Source of the DNA: Megamerina dolium
Taxonomy: Eukaryota > Arthropoda > Insecta > Diptera > Megamerinidae
Assembly (NCBI GenBank): GCA_963854835.1
Contig: OY978525.1
Span: 103,309,388-103,373,387, forward strand
Reading direction: 5' to 3'
DNA: 64,000 nt
This document shows positions 33,801 to 46,900 of the stretch, one piece after another (the stretch's first letter is position 1; the number at the start of each line of letters is the position of its first letter). The notes below the pieces were generated by a model that did not search any database, was not told the DNA's origin, and saw only the letters and a list, made by a program, of their open reading frames with translations. A program made the position numbers and the translations under genes.

Positions 33801-35841
33801 AATCTCCCAAATTCAAATAGAACTCCATATCAGGTAGCAAAGCAACACGACCCAAAGCAAATAATGTAGCATCCATGAACATTTTAAAACCAGTATACTT
33901 GCCGTAGCATTGCCGCCAGATTTGCTGTTGTTTTACAACATAATGGCACAGTGAAACACTCTCTGGCGTATTGTAGCGTTTAACCAAATTTTCTCGAATC
34001 GCACTGAAGTTCACACGCTTAAATGAGTGCAAATCCCATGTAATTTGCTTATCGTTTGATGCTGCTGGGCAATTATTATGCAATAGCCACAGATTTAGAT
34101 CTTGCGGGCAATAGCAACGTTCCGAGTAGACCTTATGGCGTATGTAGTATGGAGACTGTGCTACATGCGAACCGTTGTACTTTATCTCCAACTCAACCTG
34201 ATCACACCAGTCTGCGATATTGTAACGTACTATACTGGAGCCGTCACCACGATCAATAATATTCACATTTGAGCGACATTTACCATGCGGTGAATTACCA
34301 TTGATTTGTACCAGAAATTGCAGTGATGGAGAGTGATCAAACCTTTTGAAAGTTGTACAAAATATAATTAAATATTGATTATTTAATATAATCGCATATG
34401 CATTCATACATTTCACCATTTTTATCAACGGCATGTATAAAAAAGTAACGTGCAGGCAGCACCACTTCATCCGGTTTCAATCCCGGTCCCCAAACTTGTG
34501 TTTTCTCGGCATCGACAATTTGCAGTTCACTCTGTATGCCCACTATAACATTTAATACTAGAATTATATTTACAAGCATTTTTGCATAAATTTCTATGCT
34601 CCGCTATATAAATATAAATATAAAATTTGTTACAAGAAATAAATAAATCCAAGCGACTGACAGACGCACAAATTTTTTCTTTTTCACATGTAAATGTCAA
34701 ATATAACTAAAATACCTAAGGCACGATTAGATTATTTTGAAGCTAAAGCTTTAGGGCAATGTTGCACGAAACAACTATCGCAAAAGTGCTAATGTAGGAA
34801 AAATACATTTAAAAAGAATTTTATATTATATATTTCGCATTACATAAGATAATGCCATGTAATGATCTACTGTATTATAATAAAGAAATAATGTGAATGT
34901 ACGAGACAGACAGATCAGATCAATTTTCTACAAAATGACTGCCAACATAAAAAAGAACAAAACACTAAAATTAATTTTTTTATTTTCATTTACAAAAAGG
35001 GATATTCGTGTGTTGATCTGTTAAATGCTGGCATGCGTCAGTCCGGTGTATTTTATTTACAAATACGAGGCACTACCTATTGGTTCCTAAAAGTGTACTG
35101 TGAACAGGAAATTTCTGATGGTGGTTGGACAGTAATTCAACGACGTGATGATTTCGGTGAACCTCGTGAGAATTTCAATCGCGATTGGGCAGACTATAAG
35201 AATGGCTTTGGTGATCCTGCTAAAGAATTTTGGCTTGGAAATGAGAATATATATATGCTGACCAACAACGAAGATTATGCGTTACGTGTAGAATTGGAGG
35301 ATTTCGAAGGTAACAAAAGGTATGTTAAATTATGGCAATAGAGATAATAGGTAAATTTATTTAATATTTCTCACCTCTTTTTTTTTGTAGATATGCGCAA
35401 TATTCTCATTTCAAAATCCATTCTGAAGGCGATTATTATAAATTGGAAATCGATGGTTACGAGGGCAATGCCGGAGATTCCTTGAATGATCCTTGGTATG
35501 GTTCTAATAATAGTCCCTTCTCGACGTATAATCGGGACAATGATCGTAGCTCTTTGAATTGCGCTAGTATGCTGAAGGTAAGATATCATTGAAACATGAT
35601 AGTTTGAAAATTATTTATGCTAATTTTTTACCATACTTGTTTACATTAGGGTGGTTGGTGGTGGAAATCTTGCGGTAGGGGTCTAAATGGTTTGTATCTA
35701 CACGACCCACAAGATTTAACTGCGCGACAAGGTATTGTGTGGTTCCGCTGGCGTGGATGGGATTATACATTAAAGAAAGCGATAATGATGATACGTCCCA
35801 GAGCACCACAACCAATGGCTAGCACGGCATCAACATCGTAA
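30838..35841 (+). CDS. coiled-coil protein with fibrinogen C-terminal domain (angiopoietin-like), 5' exons missing
   Basis: Exons by splice signals and frame: 30838-31899, 31984-32323, 35000-35319, 35391-35577, 35650-35841 (TAA). Phases agree at each join. They give about 700 residues, but the first exon starts in mid-codon, so the initiator and any signal peptide lie further upstream. Exon 1 encodes a long, heptad-like coiled coil broken by an Asp run (DDDDDDD) and a Gly/Thr stretch. Exon 2 is Thr/Ser/Pro-rich, a likely O-glycosylated stalk. The last three exons encode the fibrinogen domain: [43 protein letters not shown] (calcium site region), [14 protein letters not shown] and the C-terminal IMMIRPR. 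The fold is that of angiopoietin and ficolin proteins, usually secreted ligands or lectins that oligomerise through the coiled coil. Which Drosophila gene this corresponds to I cannot say. The 2.7-kb intron 32324-34999 contains the glucosyltransferase gene on the other strand. Confidence 0.9.
32892..34579 (-). CDS. ER protein O-glucosyltransferase, POGLUT2/3 (KDELC) type
   Basis: Four coding exons on the minus strand: 34579-34410, 34342-33427, 33363-33064 and 33002-32892, 1497 nt in all, 498 residues. The start ATG is followed by a hydrophobic signal peptide ([15 protein letters not shown]). Residues about 20-130 form the filamin-like domain of this family ([28 protein letters not shown]). 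The rest is a CAP10 glycosyltransferase domain, with [51 protein letters not shown] and GSDSLVFKQ. The protein ends in RDEL, an ER-retrieval signal, so it acts in the ER lumen. Family members add O-glucose to serines of EGF repeats such as those of Notch. Introns 1 and 2 are GT-AG. The third (33003-33063) fits only as GC-AG, because the exon must end at AAG before GCATGT to keep the frame into EWSTRL...RDEL. The gene lies wholly inside an intron of the fibrinogen-domain gene. Confidence 0.93.
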
Positions 35842-37568
35842 GCAAATCCGCGAGCAGAGACCAATAACAACTACAACTGTAAATGTACTGAAATTATCAT
35901 TTGTATACTACGTGAAACTAATCGAATTAATCGATTGCATGAAGAAAGCCACATAATGCATAAAATCATCTTCATTTATATAATTGTTGGCGCAGTTTCT
36001 AGTTACATACGTATAGAGTTTACTCGATTTATAGACCGATTCCCTACACAATAACAGCAACTAGAGCAAACATACCAATGTGAGCGGAATTAACTATTAT
36101 GCATAATGCATTGTTTTCGGGTTGATTAATGAATCATAGCCAATTACCTTTTACGTTTACAAATCAAATTTGTTATGTTTTACAAATATTAACTTATTTT
36201 ATCGTATATTTTAATTATACACCACTTCAACAAATACCGCTGTAACGACGACAATCGTAAATAGTTGCAGTGTTATTGTAAATTAACGAAATGGACAACG
36301 AAAATATATAAAAAATACGGAGCATATGTCCGTTCATATTATTTAAATTGGCCGGTTAAGAGACAATATTACAAAACTAAGTACTTTGGATCTATTATTT
36401 ACGTATGTGGTCTCTTTAAACATTGGTTTGGTGTCTTTATTTTTAAAGCAACCACAGGCATCCCATATACCACTCCACTTTTTCACAATCACACATTACT
36501 TTCATTGTAAATTATTATTTACATTTTGTTAAATAATTCATTGCATACTATACTATTAAATCGACATTACTCAATCTTCATTCAAATTCTGAGATAGAAA
36601 ATAACAAAAACGGTTATTTGAAATGAAACAAAAATCCATATTGTATATACTATAATTCTTATCACATTAATTTGCTTAATCGATGGTTTTTGCTTTTGAT
36701 GTTTATTTCATTGTTTTATGTTTTTACGTATTGTAATCGGAGTGCTGAGAGAGCTGAAATTTGTGCAATTATTCCAAAATGTACAAAGTTCAAAAAGAAA
36801 TCTTTTATGTTTTGTTTTATTTTAATTTTTATTAGAATTTTGTAAAATTTAGTATTATAAGAGATTATATAGTAAATAAAGAAAAACAAAATGAACAAAT
36901 AAGAAGGGAGAACATTTTATTTAAAATATTTGTGTAAGTACATGTTAGACTTTTACAAATGTGGAGAATATGATGTAAAATTTAAATATTTCAATATAAT
37001 TATACATTATTTATATGGACACAACGTTGAGCAGAGCGTAGTAGTTTTGTATGGTAGCTGCAATAAATAAAAATAAAGTAAAAAAAGATGTAGCATCTCG
37101 TTTATTTATCGCAAAATTTAACAAAAACGTGTTAATATTTTTTAGTATTCCAAGTTGAGTGGGCGTGGCAGTTGACTGGTCAACTATATTATCCGTACTC
37201 CTACCCATAGTAGGTAGGTCAGACCGAATTTCGGTGAAATATCTAACGAACGAAAAATCTTAACTAATGTAATGTGAAGTCAATAATGTATGACGAAAAT
37301 GATGTACAATCGGTTGTACAAACATGAAAACATCAAATGATTGTTTGTACAATAAGGTTGGTTTAATAAAAAGATAGGCTCTACAGCTATAGACTTTGAA
37401 TTTGGCAGCATTGTTAATCAGCTGTTCAAAATCATAGACAAGAAACAGACATCAAACGGTATGGAAAACATTGCACGTGTGCCAAAATTAAGTTGAATAT
37501 TTTCGATAAATAGTTTTATGAATTTGTATATAAAGAGTTGATAAATAGTTAAAACAAATTTCGTAAAA
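35842..37568. other. 3' region of the fibrinogen-domain gene and spacer to wcd
   Basis: AT-rich, with AATAAA hexamers near 36874 and 37063 that may end the upstream gene's transcript. The wcd promoter and 5' UTR must lie in the last few hundred bases. No other gene was recognised. Confidence 0.5.
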
Positions 37569-39188
37569 ATGAGCGATGGCGATTTAAGTGATGGTATGGA
37601 AGAGCTCCAAGAGCTTATAGCCGAATATAAAGCTAAAGCCGAGAAGGAGCAAAACGAGTCAAAAGACAAAGAGCAAAATGAGGGAAAAGCTATTAAGCGG
37701 GAATCAAAGGGGAAAAGAACTACAGATAAATCCATGATGAACACCGAAGTACCTATGGACAAAGTTTTATTTGGACATAAAGATGAATTCCTTAAGAATC
37801 TCGCAAAAGCGGTTGGTGAAAATTCAAGTGAGAGGATAAAAAAAGAGGAAGACGACGATGTCGAGAACAACGCGAGTGATGATAATACTAAAAGTAAAGC
37901 AATTAAACGGAAACCCGTTTGGACAGACGTTGATGACGAAGAAATTCTTTTGGGCGAAGTGAAACGTGCAACGAAACGTACCGGACCGTTAGGACATTTG
38001 CCAAGGGATAAGTCATATAAGGAATATGTCCAGAAACGTTTCGAGCGCATTATGCCCCAGCCCAAATGGGCATCTCTGGATCGACAGAAACCAAAACATG
38101 AATCTGAAGACGAAAACTTGTTACGCACTGTGGGCTTCATAGCCAAATCGCAACACACCAATCTACCTCCTCAGAATATTTATATGAAACATTTGAGAGA
38201 TTTAAATCGTGAAACATACGCTGAAGGTTCAATTAACAGCATACAGTTTCATCCGACTAGTACAGCAGCTCTAGTAGCTGGCCAGTCGGGAATTGCGACT
38301 ATCTACTCTGTTGATGGAGTACAAAATGAAAAATTGCACAATATGCATTTTAAGAAGTTTCCTATTAAATGTGCCAAGATTACACCCTGTGGAACTAAGG
38401 TAAATTCCATTTAAAATAATGTCCAACAAAATACAATATGAATTTTCCTTTTATTCAAGGCAATTTTTGGTTCGCAAAAGCCATATTACTATGTGTACGA
38501 TCTGATGAGTGCACAAGAAAACTGTCTTAGGTTGCCAAGCAACTTGCACTTGACGTATTTATTTCATCTGTCTCCTTGTGGACGTTATATTGCGTTTTCA
38601 GGCATAAATGGTATGCTGCATTTGATGGAATTGGCTTCGAATGAACACATACATACGTTTAAACAGGAATCTGCTGTTGCTAACATTCGCTTTACTGCCG
38701 ACTCCAAACGTCTTATATGCAGTTCGAAATCTTGCATGGTTAACATTTTTTCAGTGCGACAACAACGATTGGAACATTCTTTTATTGATGACGGCTGCAT
38801 ACGCGGCCGCGCTCTAGATATTTCACCTAATCAACGCTTGCTTGCTACCGGCAGTAATGAGGGTGTTGTTAATGTCTATGATTTCGATAAAGTTCTGTCA
38901 ACGAAATCGCCATTACCAGAGAAAAATTTTATGAATTTAACTACAGCTATTGCAGATGTTAAGTTCAACCACACATCCGAAGTGCTTGCAATGTGTTCTA
39001 ATGAAGTGGCGCATGGTGTTAAATTGGCACATATTCAGAGTGGAACTGTATATCGTAACTTTCCAGTTAGCAATATGAAACTTGGAAAAATTCGCACGAT
39101 GGAATTTTCACCAAATTCAGGATATTTTGCAATGGGCAACCTGAAGGAGGTTCCTCTTTTTAGAATTAAACATTTTAAAAACTATTAG
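37569..39188 (+). CDS. wcd: U3 snoRNP WD40 protein UTP18 (wicked)
   Basis: Two exons, 37569-38399 and 38460-39188, with a 60-bp GT-AG intron; the join reads GTK|AIFGSQKPYYYVYDL. The product is 519 residues. About the first 130 residues are charged and disordered (runs of K and E, EEDDDVENNASDD). Then comes a conserved linker (WTDVDDEEI, LPRDKSYKEYVQKRFERIM) and from about residue 215 a WD40 propeller (SINSIQFHPTSTAALVAG, LDISPNQRLLATGSNEGVVNVYD, IRTMEFSPNSGYFAMGN). Order and length fit UTP18, a component of the small-subunit processome needed for 18S rRNA maturation in the nucleolus. The Drosophila ortholog is named wicked. An AATAAA lies at 39206-39211, 18 bp after the stop. Confidence 0.92.
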
Positions 39189-39320
39189 TATCCATAAGTA
39201 TTCAGAATAAAGTTAATGTAATTTTTTTTTTAATGCTTGTGTTTTATTAAAAAAAGGAAAGAGTAATGTAACATGAAAACTGCCGAATTATTCTATATCG
39301 CATAAAAACATACCACATAC
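39189..39320. terminator. shared 3' region of convergent wcd and Nup62
   Basis: Only 132 bp separates the two stop codons. AATAAA for wcd is at 39206-39211 and AATAAA for Nup62 (TTTATT on plus) at 39243-39248. With usual cleavage 10-30 nt downstream, the two transcripts would end in the same few bases or overlap. Confidence 0.65.
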
Positions 39321-40400
39321 TTAATTGTAATAAGCAGAGCGGAATGAACGTTCTGTATCGCGTTTGAAGGTTTCGTGCATTTTTGTGATATCATCAAGCT
39401 TATTGCATATGTTTGAAGACGATGACTCGATCCACTGCAGGGAGCTCATGTGTGCATTCAAGATTTTACCGATTTGCATGATCGGATCAGAATTGTCTTG
39501 AACTTTGTTGGCTTCATTGAGATTATCAATAATTTCTTTCAAATCCTCAGACATTTGCTTCAGTTGTGTATCTAAATTCTCTACTAACAAATATGTCTGG
39601 CTGCGTTCTACATCAACTTGAGGTATTTTCATAAATTCCTTCTGCAATGGCACAATACTATCTTCCAATTCCTTGTGTTGTGTTGCTATGAATTCCAATT
39701 CTTGTTCCAGCATTTGTTGATCTGACTTAACCTTCTGCACGGCGTCGTTTAATTCTAAAATTTTCTGATTATTACTAATAAGTACTTTATCCCAGGCATT
39801 AATTTGAGTAGCCTGATCGGTGAATACTTTTTCCTGCTCCTCCAATTCCAATGTCCATTTATTGATGTGCTCCTCCAGCTGATTATAAGACATCTGCGCA
39901 GCATTGGCCACTGACGCGGAGTCGGTGGTTTTTGTAGCAGTACTTAAGTTGGCAAAACCTCCGGTAGCGGATGGGGCAATTCCTGTTCCTCCTAAACCCA
40001 TTACAGGGGCAGCTGTAGTTTTTGTTAAACCGAGAGCTGTAGTTGTGGTTGCGGTTGCAGTTGTTGTGGCTGCAGCTCCGGGTGTTGGTCCAAAGTTGAA
40101 ATTTAGTGGCGCTGCAGAAGACGTTGTTATATTAGCTTGTGTGGGAGCAGTTGTTGTTGCTGATGCACCAAATGCTACACCAGTACCAAGACCGCCCATC
40201 GTAGGCGTTGCACTCTGTGCGGGAGTACTGCCTAAAGCAAATGACATTGATTTTGCAGCACCGGCATCACCACCACCAGTCGAACCAAATGAAAATGACG
40301 AAGGTGCTTTGCTTGCATTTGCACCAGCTGCACCAGGAGTTAATCCAAAAGAAAAGCCAGACGAGGTAGCAGTTGTCGTGGTAGGTGCTTGAAAACTCAT
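39321..40400 (-). CDS. Nup62: nucleoporin 62
   Basis: Single-exon ORF of 359 residues. The N-terminal 170 residues are Thr/Ala/Gly-rich with FG motifs (SGFSFGLTPG, SSFSFGSTGG, VAFGASA, FNFGPTPG), the disordered mesh of the nuclear pore channel. From about residue 168 follows the Nsp1/Nup62 coiled-coil domain (MSYNQLEEHINKWTLELEEQ, QINAWDKVLISN), which binds Nup54 and Nup58 in the central channel complex. The C-terminus (TERSFRSAYYN) completes the domain. The length is close to that of other insect Nup62 proteins. The gene is convergent with wcd and divergent from Khc. Confidence 0.93.
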   Translation of the reverse strand: MSFQAPTTTTATSSGFSFGLTPGAAGANASKAPSSFSFGSTGGGDAGAAKSMSFALGSTPAQSATPTMGGLGTGVAFGASATTTAPTQANITTSSAAPLNFNFGPTPGAAATTTATATTTTALGLTKTTAAPVMGLGGTGIAPSATGGFANLSTATKTTDSASVANAAQMSYNQLEEHINKWTLELEEQEKVFTDQATQINAWDKVLISNNQKILELNDAVQKVKSDQQMLEQELEFIATQHKELEDSIVPLQKEFMKIPQVDVERSQTYLLVENLDTQLKQMSEDLKEIIDNLNEANKVQDNSDPIMQIGKILNAHMSSLQWIESSSSNICNKLDDITKMHETFKRDTERSFRSAYYN

Positions 40401-41726
40401 TGTTAATACAGTACGTGTTTCACAATATGAAAAAAATGTGTTTTGAAAGCGTCTTTAAAATTTATAAAGGAAAGACAGAGAATTGTAAATAAAATGCTGC
40501 CAAATTTCTTTAAAAAACACTGAATTTGGCTTAATGGAGTAGTGTGTAATTAAAATTGATATATGTAAGTGAAGCTCATAAACAAAATTAGTAAATGTAA
40601 ATCACTTGCATAATAATTATATTATTAAAAGAATTACATTTCTAAAACCGAATATAATTTTATTTTGTATCATATGGTTCGAATACTTTGATTTGGTAGC
40701 ACTTGACAACATTTCGACATATTGAAATGACAGTTTGTCTTCTATGCGTTCAGCTTTTCAGTGGTGTTGTGCGACAGAAAATTGTTAATAATTGGCATTA
40801 ACAGTGCAAAATAATAGAAATACTCGCACAAATTATTTGGAAAAGTAATTCATAATTTGCGTGCAGTAGATGTTTGCTCATTTCGTTTCCAGCATCTATA
40901 AGTGGGGATTTTTAATATTTTCATTACTAGTAATCCCATCGATTTTTTCGTATTACAACTTTTGACATGTGTGTAAGGGGTGTGAGTAAGTGAGAGATAG
41001 CGTGACAATAGTCTATTCAGTCGAAGCGGTTCTGAAGTGTCATTTGTGAAACGGTTCGCTAACTTATCTATAAAATTGCAGTGTTGCCATTTGTGCGCTT
41101 TCTAGGTGTGTTTGTGTACATTTGTCAATTTCATCTGCTCTCGTACGGTTGTGTCGTCGAGCAGAGTGAAAATTAGTTTTGCTATTTTTTAATAATTGGG
41201 AAAAAATAAAACGTTGAAAATTGTTATTAATCGTTAGAATATTTTAAGCAAGGAATTACATTTCCACGTGTGTGAAGTGAACGCATTCTATTTGATAGTT
41301 TCCGAGAATTTTTTTTTTGTAATATAAGAATTGTGTGTACATGTGCTAATTCCTTTTGAGCAACCGTCAACGTTGTCTGTGGGAGTCTTGCTTTTTTTTT
41401 TTTGTTAGTTTTTTACTTTGGTAGGAACAACTCCAAACAGCTTAGTGTGAGAGTGAGTTAGTGGCTTCGTCATCTTATAATTTTGCGTTTATTTTTTCCT
41501 TTTTTGCATGAAGCAAGAAGCAACGTAATAAAAAGCCCATAAGCAATAAAAACACTAAAACAAAAGAAAGAAAAAAGCTTACGAAATTCGTGGTTTCATT
41601 TTTGACAAAGTGCAAATAGAGTGGAAGCGGTGGCGGTGCTAGTGTGATTAGAAATTTAATCGAAGCATATTGATTCCTCATAAACACACACACTCAACAT
41701 CTACACATACACACATAAACGTCATC
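40401..41726. promoter_or_regulatory. divergent Nup62/Khc promoter region and Khc 5' UTR
   Basis: 1326 bp between the two start codons must contain both promoters and the Khc leader, unless a leader intron extends outside. Several short upstream ATGs occur before the Khc start. Transcription starts were not placed: no clear TATA or initiator stood out. Confidence 0.5.
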
Positions 41727-43720
41727 ATGTCTGCTGAACGCGAGATTCCAGCAGAAGACAGCATTAAAGTAGTCTGCCGCTTTCGTCCACTCAACGATAG
41801 CGAGGAAAAGGCCGGCTCCAAATTCATTGTGAAATTCCCTAATAGCGCTGAGGAAAACTGCATTTCTATAGCGGTAAGTAATTGCTTTTCGTCTGTTGTA
41901 TTCATAAACATTTAGTTCCATTTTTCTCGATTTATTGGTTCTTTTCTTGTATTCATATATTCAATGTTGTCGATGACGTCATTTTACTCATTCGACTAAG
42001 ACTTTTTAAACGACATAGCGAAACCACTAGGTTAAGTTGCCATTTTAATAAATTGTAGGTATTATACCTTATATATGTATGTGTATATGCAGATATACTA
42101 AAATCTTGAGACAGACAGCAATTCTACAATATTTCAAGCTTGTATGACCTTGACAATAATGAACCCTTCCGCAATTCAGAAGCTATAGCTTATAAAAAAA
42201 ATTTGATATTTTGTATATATTTGTGATGCTCAATGCAGGAAACCGTAATATTTAACAAATAATTTATAGTAATATAAAGTTTTTTATATGGATAGTGTGT
42301 TTTATGCTATTAAACAAAATATTGTGAAAAATATCGATTATAGTAAAAATTATAAAGAAACTTAAGCGCGTCAAATTAATTAAATGATTTTTCATATTTT
42401 GATTTCTTCACTTTGCAGAAAATTAAAATACCTTCGATATATACACAGAATAAAAAGAAAAAGCACTGAAAAGAAAACTGGCAATATAATTCATATAATT
42501 TATACACACTCGCATAGCCAATCTCGTATTGGTTGCAGCATGTGAGTCATATTATTGACTGAATACTAAACAATCGACTAAATTGCTTTGTGCTCTTTCT
42601 TTTGGAACGGTTTTAATTGGAATGATGACTGACAAAAGAGGAGTGTTTCTCAAACTTTTTGAACTTTTTGAATTGAATTCAAACTGAAGTACTGAACGAG
42701 TTTAAAGGGTCCAGGTGCTAAAAAGCATTTTTGTGATAATATTTCTCTGAAGAATTGAAATTAATTCTTTTTAAGGTTGCGAATTAATACATTTAATTAT
42801 GTTGTATATCAACGATTGCGCCAATTGTGGTCTTGTTGCAATATCTCAATCCTCCAGTCAAGTGTTTCGTCTCCATAACAAAATTATGTAATCTTTGTGT
42901 CGATAGTTGTTCCACGTTGTTGAGTCGCGGCTAATGTGGTTACAACTTATGCCTAAAATAAAGTAATTTTCGTAAAAGGTGTTTATGTGACAAATGTGTG
43001 GGCTAGGCCCATGTATATGAACTCAGATCTCTGAGCTGTACAAAGTATGATAGCAGTAATCACTCGAACTCTAGCCTCTTGCGTCTGAACACATACTCAT
43101 AGATTTAAACATTGTGTATAATCAATATGTTTTTAATTAAGTACGATATGGATACAATTATATCATATATTTGTATTGAAGTAATTTAACTAACCCAGGC
43201 AGCATTAATGTCAACAGAAGAAAATTAACCTAGCAAAGAAATGTTCATTAGTTGAGAAACACTGATAACTTATAGCATACGTAGAGTAGAACGGAGTATG
43301 CGCTAGAGTATGTAGAAATTAAAACAGAGTAACTACGTAACTATCAACATTCTCAATTGGTGTTCGGATAAAGAATAATAAAATGAACATGAGAGAAAGA
43401 GTATACTTGCGATGTGTGCTGTCGTATCTTTGTTTGTTATTGTTTTAATAAAATTAAAATAACTTTTATACACAAATTTTCATAATATTTATTTTACATG
43501 TTCATGCTATTTTTATTTGGATTTATATTTAGATTTTAATAGATATAATGTTAACTTTTTTAAATGTTTTTTTTTCAATTTCAATGAAACCCAAACATTA
43601 CTTGTTTATTTATTTCTAAGTTTTAGGAGCATAAATAATATTCGGTTTCGACCGGTCTTAATAAGTGTTTCACTTTATCTACTCTCTCACACAGACACAC
43701 ACACACACACATATATATGT

Positions 43721-43817
<97 letters not shown>

Positions 43818-43837
43818 AATATATATACATATATATG

Positions 43838-43881
<44 letters not shown>

Positions 43882-43927
43882 AATATATATACATATATAT
43901 ATATATATATAAATATACATTTATATA

Positions 43928-43989
<62 letters not shown>

Positions 43990-46900
43990 GTAGGTAGGTA
44001 CCTCAATGTATTCATTTGTTTTTTTTTTTTCTTCAGATAACTGTACTTTTTCAGTATGATAATTAATATTGTTAAAGCAAAATCATAACTTCTTAGTTAG
44101 CATTACTATTTTAAATTGTTTATATTAATAACGTTCATAAAAATGTTGCTACTACGTATTACGTACGAGTATGAATAATGAATATTGCCAAATAATTTAC
44201 CACTTTCTTTTATGAACCTAATTTTATGGTTTATGCTGCATAGCGGACTATGAAACTACTACATATTTCGATAATATGTAAATGAAAAGTGAATTGTGCA
44301 ACTTACAAATTTAAGTGCCCCTCATTTAGCTGAAAATGAGGAAGTACACTTATCGTTTTCAGTATTAAAAATGTACTCTAGTTACGATTCATTTGCCATA
44401 GTAGAAAATTATTTAATTCTGAGTGATTTTCTAAAACATATTTAAATTCGCCTGCTTTCACAGATTGGGTTATGAACTTCCCACTTGCTATATTTTTTAT
44501 TATTGTTTTGTTATATGTATGCGATTACATTTATTATTATACATATATGTATATATATTTTTTTTACCACTCCAAGTGTGAATTGGTAATTAAGCAGCTT
44601 AACAGACACCACCAATTTAATACTGGTCATGACTATTGCTACATATGCGGCACTAATTACTTACCAGCGGCAATTTGATATTTCTTTGTTATGCTACTGT
44701 TTTTATTTTTTCCCTTAGATACAACTGCACACAACAATGTAAATTAGGGCGGGTCATATTATTTATACGACTTCGAGCATTTGAAGCATTTCTTTCTAAG
44801 GAAGCATAAAGAAATGCCTAATTTGTACAAATTAATGGGGTTATTTATTTCTGAGGTTATTTATCGGATTTCAAAACACCTGAAAATCGACAAATATCCC
44901 CATATCTGACAGGATTCATCTATATGATCGACACTCAACATTACTAATTGATATCTTTCTATAAAATTGATGATTTTGTAAAATATTGAAGAAATGTTAT
45001 GGCTTTCACTATGCCATATAATCAAAATGTTGATCCACTCAATTTAATCCATCTTAATGTACCTACACTCATAAATACATATTTTTATTCTATATTTTAT
45101 ATTAATATGTATGAAAATAATTATTTTTTTGTATTATAGTTACCTATGTCTCATTGTATTATTGCAATATTGACTGTTTTTTTTTCTCGTCAGTCGTTCT
45201 TTTTGTTCATGTTTTTTTAATTCATTGAACTACACGCATTTGCATTTGTTCTTATTCTTTTAATAGTTACCCTACTTGTATCGGAATCGGCCCCCTTTTT
45301 CCGTTTTGTTTTTTGTTTCTTTTGTTTTTTGTTGTTCTTGTTTTTCCTTAGAATTTATCTCTTCCATTATACCTCTTTATATATTTTCGTCATTTCCTTT
45401 AAGCATTTTATATTGCATGCGTTCAAAGTATAAACTTAAAAATAGATTCATTCATTCGAACATAAGTATGCATTATCATGTTCAAATCGCATGTTTTCCT
45501 GTAGAAGAACATTTTAATATTTGCGTTCTTTTATGTAGTTAGTACCTACACTTACTCTTCTTTAATTTTATTGTATATATACAATATATTTCCAACATTC
45601 CAATAGTCGCGGATTTTTCATTGTCCCGACTTGTCTCAATATTTGTAATAAATAAACATACGTAAGTAAATATCAGGTACCTATACCGATAATTGTCGAA
45701 ATATTTGATATTATTTATTTTGGTGAATATACATATCTATTTACTCATACATAATACCAATATCATCATATCGCTTGCCCTAAGTAGGTACCTACATACT
45801 TGATCAATTTTATGATTTGTCTTTTTGTATTCGGAATTGTTCTAGGTACTCAGTACCTAGAATATTATTGTACTACAATAATATACGAGGGCTGTCCCAG
45901 AACTACCCGACCTAAAAAGAAAACAACAAATTTGGGAAAATTGTTCCTTATTTCTCAGCATAATCTCCTTTTAGCTCGATATACTTTTCCCAGCGATATT
46001 CTATAGCTTCGATACCCTGTTTATAGTATGAACTGTCTAGCTCATTCAAATAGCCATCTACCGCAGACTCCACCTCTTCATTGTTTGCAAATCTTCTACC
46101 ACCAAGCCATTTTTTCAAATTTGGAAATAGAAAATAATCCGAAGGAGCTAAATCTGGCGAATAAGATGCGTGCTGAAGCAACTCGAGCTTTAACTCATTG
46201 ATTTTGGCCATTGTCTTGATGAAACAACACTTTCTTTTTTTGCCAAATGCGGCCTTTTTTCTTTAATTTCGTCACTTAAACACTGCAACAAATTTGCATA
46301 ATATTCGCCGTTGATTGTTTTTCCTTCTTGAAGATAATCAATAAAAATTATCTCACGTGCATCTCAAAAAACAGACGCCATAACCGTGCCGGCAAATGGA
46401 ACTGTCTTGGACACGATTCTCCCCTTTCAGTCCACTGTTTTGACTGCTCCTTTGTATCAGGTGTGAAGTGGTGGTCCCATTTCTCATCCATGGTTACGAA
46501 TCGACGCAAAAACTCGGCTTTATTACTGTGAAACATCGCCAAACACTATAGAAGCATCTTCATGACGTTGTTTTTGTTCTATCGTGAGCAAACGCGGCAC
46601 CCATCTTCCACACAGCTTTTTCATCTCCAAATTTTCAGTCAATATACGATGTATAGCACTTTTTGAAATGCCTGTAATTTCACCTAGCTTCACGCATCTT
46701 CAGCCGACGATCATCCAATACCATTTTGTAGATTTTCTTAACCCTTTCTGGCGTGGACACCTCAATTCGTTGACCACTACGGTGCTTATCTTGGCAGGTC
46801 GTACGACCTCGTTTAAACTCTGCCACCCAATATTTTATGGAATCTAGCTTTAATATTCGTTGGACTGAGACCTTTCAAATAAAAGTATTGAATTACATAA

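Noticed and set aside
43517..44015. Long Tyr/Ile-repeat ORFs on both strands
   Set aside because: They are translations of the (AT)n microsatellite. The same applies to 5893-6361.
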